This document shows positions 57,657 to 64,000 of a stretch of DNA of 64,000 nucleotides, in pieces (the first letter of the stretch is position 1; each line of letters begins with the position of its first letter). The stretch is from Bryoerythrophyllum caledonicum (lineage: Eukaryota > Streptophyta > Bryopsida > Pottiales > Pottiaceae): the NCBI GenBank assembly GCA_963971425.1, contig OZ020525.1, positions 9,779,560 through 9,843,559 on the forward strand, given 5' to 3'. Under the pieces are notes generated by a model. That model did not search any database. It had not been told where the DNA came from and saw only the letters and a program-made list of their open reading frames with translations. A program made the translations under genes and the position numbers.

Positions 57657-59552
57657 CTACACAATTAGCGGCGGGATTACGCGGGCACCCAAAGCCGCTC
57701 CATGGCCGTCATATGCGCCTATGGCCGTGGCAGTTTTGCGTCCTCTTGCTCCGAACTTGGGATAAGAGTGCACCGAGAGATGGCTCGATCTTCCCGATGC
57801 GCTTGTTTGGAAAGTACTCACGCGTCCTGGTCCACGGGAGAGGAGCAGTGACGTCTGTGCTCGGCCGTCGAACTTGCGAATTCCAGTGTGAGCGATGTCG
57901 GTGTTGAATGCTCTCGTAGTAGTGCTTGATCTGCGGGCCAAGTGTAGAGCCGAATCGTGGACTGCAGCGTTGGTCCCAGTTGTAACCATGACGGCAGGGA
58001 AGTTAGATGCTGGCCCTTGCGTCATTGAGTCCCACGTTAATTGCGGCACGCTTTTGTCCTCAGTTGGTTTGTACTTCTGTAGCTCAGTCAAACAATAGTG
58101 AAGTAATTAGACACAATTGATTGCTATCTAATGCAGCGGTGAGTCGTTCACCTACAGTGATCGGTCATTCGAAAGCACGGTGTCATGCACATGAGTAAGA
58201 CTAGTAGACTTTTAGAAGATGGTGGAAAATTCATGAGGAGAGTCTGAACTAGGGCAGTACTACGTACTTTCAGCTTGTCCAGTAGCTCAGCTGCTGTGGG
58301 CGCGGAGACCACGATGTTGTGGCTGGCTAGGTTAAGGAAGCCCTCGTCCAAGGCTTTGTTGAACAGTGTGAGTATGGCGTCGTAGTAGCCGTCGACATTC
58401 AACAGTCCCACCTGCGCACATCACACAAAGGTTCCAGTCCCTCACTCGTGATTGAAACTACAGGATTCCAGTACTCTGTCACAATATGCATATGCGATAA
58501 TCGAAAACTACTCAGGACAGCAGTCAATACCGCAATTCAGAAACAGAGAGCTACAACAGATCATGATATAATATAACCTCATTAGTAACGCATAGGCTGA
58601 GAGATCAGCCTGTCACGTGTTACAGAATCTAGCTCGACTTACTGGTTTCTTGTGGATACCAAGCTGCGCCCATGTGATGATTTCTAAGACCTCCTCAAAC
58701 GTGCCGTACCCACCTACAAGTTTGCGACCAGTATGAATTCATTGATCATGGATCGTCTAGGGAAAGAGAAATTCTGAACATGCAGTAGATTTGAAAATGT
58801 AGAGTAGTCAAAACTAAATTAGTCTGCTCGTACCAGGGAGGGCAATGAACGCATCAGCACGACGAGCCATTTCGGCCTTCCGCTGATGCATATCGTCCAC
58901 GGCCACCAGTTCCCCTACGGTGCTCCCACATATTTCTTTCGGCATGAGAGCTTTGGGAATCACCCTACAGTCACATAATTTCAAGCCGGCCAGTCAATGT
59001 AAAAAGCATATACTAACAAGTCGTTGTATGTACAGTCTTGTATGAAGTTGGAACGTCTAAAGTTCTTGTGGTTTTCGTGACGGCAGGGGACAATGACCTA
59101 GTCGAAATCTATCAGCAGGCTATGATCCCAAAGCAGTGCAGCAGAGTTTCACTCGAATCACAGGTTACAGTGCAAGATCACAAGCGTACCCTACAACATG
59201 GCCACCAGCAGAATGCGCAGCCTGAGCAACCGTGCCCATCAATCCAATGCTCCCTCCTCCATACACGAGGTTGATGCCCCGCTTCACCTGAGTCACCGAG
59301 ACCACATATTTACTCCAGCAAAAGCACAAAAAAAACCTCCAGGAAAAAGCAGACCCGAGAGAAAACAGTGCTGCAAATAGTAAGAAGAAACTCATAGAAT
59401 CAGGCTTCACACAACGAAAAGAAACACACCAGTTCAGTTCCAAGCTCCTCCGCAACTTGTGTATAGATAGCTTTCTTCCCGCTGCTGCTTCCACAGAACA
59501 CACAAATGCGTGCGAATTGGCCGTCATCCGCCACGCCCTGCACTTGGTCCAT
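57657..59552 (-). CDS. LOG: LOG cytokinin riboside 5'-monophosphate phosphoribohydrolase
   Basis: Releases active cytokinin base from its riboside monophosphate in one step, in the cytosol. Six exons on the minus strand, all joined in phase with GT/AG introns: 59552-59430, 59287-59190, 58964-58834, 58713-58643, 58411-58268 and 58076-57657, giving 328 residues. The start is the first Met ([11 protein letters not shown]) before the Rossmann-fold [12 protein letters not shown]. Motifs: [24 protein letters not shown], the catalytic/binding block [20 protein letters not shown] and [32 protein letters not shown]. Known LOGs end near residue 215. This one extends to 328 with a Ser/Thr/Ala/Arg-rich tail in the last exon that has no known domain. 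If that tail is a readthrough or wrong splice, the core is unaffected. DRC3 lies divergently to the right. Confidence 0.92.
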
Positions 59553-60362
59553 GACGAAGGACCACAAAAGGAGCAGACTTACCTCACCAAAACCAAAATG
59601 GACTCCGCCAGAGAAGAGAGACTCAGAAAAATCTACAGCGCAGGAAAAAAAGGCCCATGGATGCTGATATTATACTGCACTGACAGAAGGGCTTCTCGTG
59701 GCGGTCGGGGCTCCCGCGCTGAATGTCATCACTAATCATCCATTTAAGGTCTAATCTTCATTCGCTCGTGACAAATCTTGCCCGTCATTTTGATGAAGTA
59801 AAATTAAGAGGGATGAAGACGAAGCGGCAAACAATTGATAGCTGCCTGATACACAGATATTACACTGGTTATCGACCTTTAGTACCGTCCAGATACCCTC
59901 TTGTTACTCAGGCGGGTATGTTAAAACTGAGAATATGCTTTGGATTTCATCTACCAAATAATTACACTAAAAGCATGGTTGGTAGTGTTTAATGATGACG
60001 GTTTTAGGGAAGTACCCCTGATAAAGACTGCATTGATCGCCGAGGGAATATACAGAGCACGCGAATCTCCATCTAATGGACGATTATCATCTACATGATG
60101 AACGAGGAAAGACGATGAGAAGTTGCAGCTGTTGCAGTGAAGAGGGGTTGCAATCAGAGTTCACGGTTGACGACAAGCTCATACTGGTGTGATACTCGTT
60201 TTATATTGATGCAATACCCTCATAATACCTGCAGGATACAATCTTGATACTCGGGTGGATTTTGTTGAAAATTGGACATCATGTAGACCTGTCAAGGCAA
60301 CGATATTGATGTGAAGATCTGTGAAGGGTTGGAGCTCGACGGCACAGGCTTGGAGCTCCGCG
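59553..60362. other. Shared upstream region between LOG and DRC3
   Basis: About 0.8 kb between divergent genes. It should hold the LOG promoter and 5' UTR. No clear TATA-box pair or other motif can be assigned by eye. Confidence 0.4.
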
Positions 60363-61257
60363 ATGGCGGAACGGGAAGGCGTTCGTCACCGAGCTTCTGC
60401 GCTCTGCAATTCAGGTAATTTTTCCTCTTTCTCACATGTTCGATTCATCCGATGTTGGAGTTTAGCATGCGAAACAAAGGAGCGGAAGAGAAAGCTATCT
60501 TCAGCGAGCTTCTTCGCTCTGCCGTCCATGTTTTAATTGTTTTTCGTTACTACATTTTATCCGAGAATAGAGTTTCGTGTGAGAGAATCGAAGCAGACGA
60601 GAAATGCATCGCTACCGAGTTTAGGTTTCTTTTTCTTTTTTCCGTATGGTCGATGTGTCTGCATTGGAATTTAGTATAACGTTTAATTGTTATGAAATAG
60701 AACGCTACTTTGCACTTGAATTCAGGTTTTCGTCTTTCATAGTTTTTCCTGCATTCGATTTTAGTATGAGGAAACCGAAGCGGAAGAGGAAGCTGTGACC
60801 GCTACCGAGCTTCTCCGCTCCTCATTCAAGTTTTCTTTATTTTCTAATGTACGAATTTTTTCCTCCAACATTATAGTTTAGTAAGGCGAACAATTCCAAG
60901 TGGAAGAGAGAGTTATTGCTACCGAGCCTCTTCTAATGCTCAATTTATCCTGCATTGAAGTCTAGCGTGAGGAAATTGAAGCAGAAGGGAAATCCAATAT
61001 TAAGAGCTTCCTCACCCTGCCGATTATGTTTTCTTTATTTCCCATGGTGGACATGCCATATTGGAGTTTAGAATGGATGCTGGATTTAATTGTTGTGCTC
61101 TTCTGGTTGTGGTTCAAGGTTGAAGGCACGATAGTCATCTCGTGAAGACTGCATCTATCGCGGCGGCGTTAGACGGCGGAGTGCTTTGTATATTTGGACC
61201 TTCACCATGGGGGAAGCGAAGGCTATCACCACCAAGCTTCTCCGCTCTGCCATTCAG
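60363..61257 (+). repeat. Diverged tandem copies of the DRC3 first-exon region
   Basis: The block CCGAGCTTCTGCGCTCTGC with following AATTCAGGTAATTTTT recurs with changes at about 60390, 60505, 60610, 60803, 60925, 61005 and 61231 (e.g. CCAAGCTTCTCCGCTCTGCC). Several copies carry a preceding GCGGAAGAGGAAGC and a following splice-donor-like CAGGT. The outer two encode AFVTELLRSAIQ and [12 protein letters not shown]. Confidence 0.7.
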
Positions 61258-64000
61258 GTTTACGGCTTCTTCTTATTTTGTATTCTTTCTCATATGGCGG
61301 TATTGAAGCTTATTACGACGAACAATGGTTGCTGAGTTGGATTGTTGGACGGTGCTGGTTTTGGTTTTAAGATTGAAGGCACAGCGACTGAAGGAATCGA
61401 GGAGCGCAAACAAGTGCTGCCAGTGAAGGAAATTCACTGGCTTAACTTCTCCTATCGAGGTTCTCCATTGCTACTCTCCTTCCAATGAAGTTTTCTGTGA
61501 GTCTATAGCTGTGACCTGGGTTAGGCATTGGCCATGGCGCGAATTGTTAGTGAAATATAGGCGCGGTTAGACAGAGGAGTGAATGGAATCTGAGTAGTTG
61601 TTAGTTCTCAGCTAAGCTTTTTGGTAAGTCATTGGCCACGGGCCGAATTGTAATTTGAAAGTTGTCAAAAATTTGAGTTTCTGAAAGAATATACTTTCAA
61701 AAGTTCGGTTTCTACTGTACATTGAGTATTCAGAGAGAGATGGGGGAAAGAAATTAATATGGGACAGCTTTTGCACATGCGATGCAGGAATTAAGAATAT
61801 TGATTACCTGATTGGACTGGAGCGCCTGACGAAACTGCAGCTTGACAACAACAACCTCACAAAGATTGAGAATCTTGGTCATCTTGTCAATCTCACAGAC
61901 CTCGGTATGTTGAAAGCCTGATCTTGATCGTGGAGAAGAATAACTGGAAATTGGTTTTCTTTCTTTTGACTGTACCAATATATACACTGAGTGTCTTTGC
62001 TGCTACAAACTGCTGTAGGTTAAATTTGACAATTGCTATTTGTTATACCTCTGGATTTGTAAAATACAGGATGAAAATATGATGGATAAGTGATGGCTCC
62101 GATGGCCGCAGATCTTTCCTTTAACAAAATCGGGAGGATCGAGAACTTGAGCGCGTTGACGGGGCTTCTGGACTTGTCACTTTACAACAACAAGATCACT
62201 CAGCTTGAGGGCCTTGACGCTTTAGAAGAAATTAAGTCACTGTCTCTTGGCAACAATCAAATTAAAGATTTGGACAAAGTACGTGGATGGATATTGAATA
62301 CGTTGTAACTTCACAATAGCTAGATCTCATGGAATATTGCGGTTCTTATGCTTAGTGTGCATCTGTGTAGCAAGAAACCTTCTCTTTTTGATTGATTTAT
62401 GCCCGTTGTTCCATTTGTATTGCATTTATGTGAGCATGAAACCTTCTCATATGTTGGTAGGGAAATGAGGGGATATAAAGCTTCACATGGAGGATTGTTC
62501 TCTGCAGGTTCTGTATCTGCGACAGTTTCGTTTCTTGCGGTTACTGTGTCTAGAAGGCAATCCCCTTTGCAAGGTAGTGTTCCAAAATCTCATGTTTCAT
62601 GGGTTCTGAAGCTCAGTAATGGACATTGCATATAAACCTAGTGTGTGCAGGTCATAGTTGTTGTGACGCCATTTCCATTTGAAAATGCAGAAACTCTGAA
62701 GATACTTTCACGATAGCATGATCAGATTTATCAATATAGAATGAATTTGATTTACTTTAAAACTGCAAAGTATGTCACGGTAGTGTAACAAATTTTTCTG
62801 TTTTCAAAGACACTGAAATATGACATGATGATTATCCATTCTGTATAGGGGCTGAACTCGTGACTCTTTTCATGAACCAAGCTGCAGTAATAATTTTTCT
62901 GTCAGGAAGAGGGCATGTCTGCATAGAATGATTGCGTAGACGGGTTGTAGACAACCTGGTGCACTTATGATCTGGTCTATTTCTGATATGAATTGTCAGA
63001 TATTCGTTTTTCTGCATAGAAATATTCTTCTGTTACAGATTTGTGCAGGACCCAGAGTACAGACTCTATACGATAGCGTGGATGCGAAACCTGATGTACC
63101 TCGATCACCATTTATGTTTTCCGAGCCTGGTAAATATGACTCTTCCATTTCTCTGCTCCCAAATTCTTTGATCTCAAAATGTTTGGTTGTGAAGAAATCC
63201 AACATTGAGAAATTTGGATTCCAAGTATGTCGCAATGCATAATGTCAATCATTACAAAAGCCGCTTTGAAGCGATTTTAGATCAAAGAAGCGAGAGACAC
63301 GTATCAAGACACAATTACAGAACAGAAGGAGAAGGATAGGTTGGATACGATTGCCTGGACCACACGCAGAGCAAAGAGGATTGAGGGTCAAATGTTCATT
63401 GTAAGTTTTGAACTAAACATCTGCAAGGTCAATACTGCCTACGTGGCGTCTTATAGCTCCTGCTCTGCCCAATTGATTTTTACTTAGGTTAGCTTGAATC
63501 CTATTTGTTTGATGTGCACTTAAATCATTGTGCCTATTTTTAGGTGGTTTTTACCTGTGAAGAAAACATCCATAAATTTTTAACTTGAATTTTAATTTCC
63601 TTTGACGTTTCATCTCCTCGTATGCAGTTGTGTCATCTTGACGGTATGTACGAGTATTTTGATTATATGTTCGCAAGAGATCCCGAGAATGACAAACTTC
63701 TGACGGTTCCTGGACTTGTTGAAGCTGGAGTTGATGCGTATCCTTTGATGCAATGATCATCGTCGTAAACATATGGGTTTTAATTTGCTGACTGTATTGA
63801 ATAGTGCAGATATATAGATCATTAGAGGGAACATAAGGTGTAGATTTAGAAACCGTCACCTTAACAAATGGTACAGCTATCGTGAAAAGTTCCAGCATGC
63901 AGTAGAAGATCTGATCGCGAAGATTGTTGCCATTCACAGCAAACGATGTGAAGAGAGACGCCTTTACGAGCTGGCAGTTAAGGGTGTTCTTGCACGGCGA
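61207..64000 (+). CDS. DRC3: DRC3 (LRRC48) dynein regulatory complex subunit, 5' part
   Basis: Component of the nexin-dynein regulatory complex that controls beating of motile cilia/flagella. Exons read on the plus strand: possibly 61207-61257 ([17 protein letters not shown]); ~61385-61459 ([15 protein letters not shown]); 61788-61904; 62112-62278; 62508-62573; 63049-63129; 63281-63400; 63628-63737; 63877 to the window edge. From 61385 the phases agree; the junction of the first two pieces does not fit cleanly, so the true start is open. Leucine-rich repeats: [87 protein letters not shown], then the cap [21 protein letters not shown] coiled-coil region and [19 protein letters not shown] follow, as in DRC3. 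The C-terminal half is beyond the window. Confidence 0.88.

Overview
The window is eukaryotic nuclear DNA, low in genes and dominated by transposable elements. Only three host genes are visible, all in the right-hand 11 kb: an AP2-family transcription factor (53.7-54.7 kb, +), a cytokinin-activating LOG phosphoribohydrolase (57.7-59.6 kb, -) and the start of DRC3, a dynein regulatory complex subunit of motile cilia (61.2 kb to the right edge, +). AP2 and LOG point to the green lineage. DRC3 requires a species that still makes flagellated cells, so a charophyte alga such as Chara, a bryophyte, lycophyte or fern fits better than a flowering plant. The species is inferred, not read from the sequence.

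Layout. 1-8.1 kb: minus-strand LINE (copy 1), nearly intact, running off the left edge and split by a MITE. 8.1-19.4 kb: mostly non-coding, with several terminal-inverted-repeat or foldback elements (PIF/Harbinger-like, piggyBac-like, a tandem-repeat foldback of 1.3 kb) and a decayed Tc1-like transposase. 20-32.8 kb: plus-strand LINE (copy 2) with an intron-rich leader, ORF1, and ORF2 carrying endonuclease, reverse transcriptase and RNase H; it has several stops and frameshifts. 32.8-35.1 kb: Tc1 remnant and a tRNA-derived SINE interrupted by a MITE. 35.3-50.1 kb: at least six short non-autonomous Helitrons, several joined head to tail, with captured host-gene pieces (GrpE, a Bet v 1-like protein, a small zinc-finger protein and an unrecognised two-exon piece), plus a fossil Ty1/copia element whose 5' LTR holds a CACTA element. 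50.9-53.7 kb: tandem duplication of the region just upstream of the AP2 gene. 56.9-57.4 kb: a second SINE inside a second foldback copy.

The most unusual feature is the LINE/SINE system. Both LINE copies carry a canonical 2A ribosome-skipping motif (GDIExNPGP) near the start of ORF2. In copy 1 the ORF1 stop and the ORF2 start are two bases apart. The 3' end of LINE copy 2 shares its last ~150 bases, including a terminal stem-loop, with the two SINEs, as expected if the SINEs are moved by this LINE. Above ORF1 both copies have leaders with tiny intron-like segments. The Helitron gene-capture block is the second notable system.
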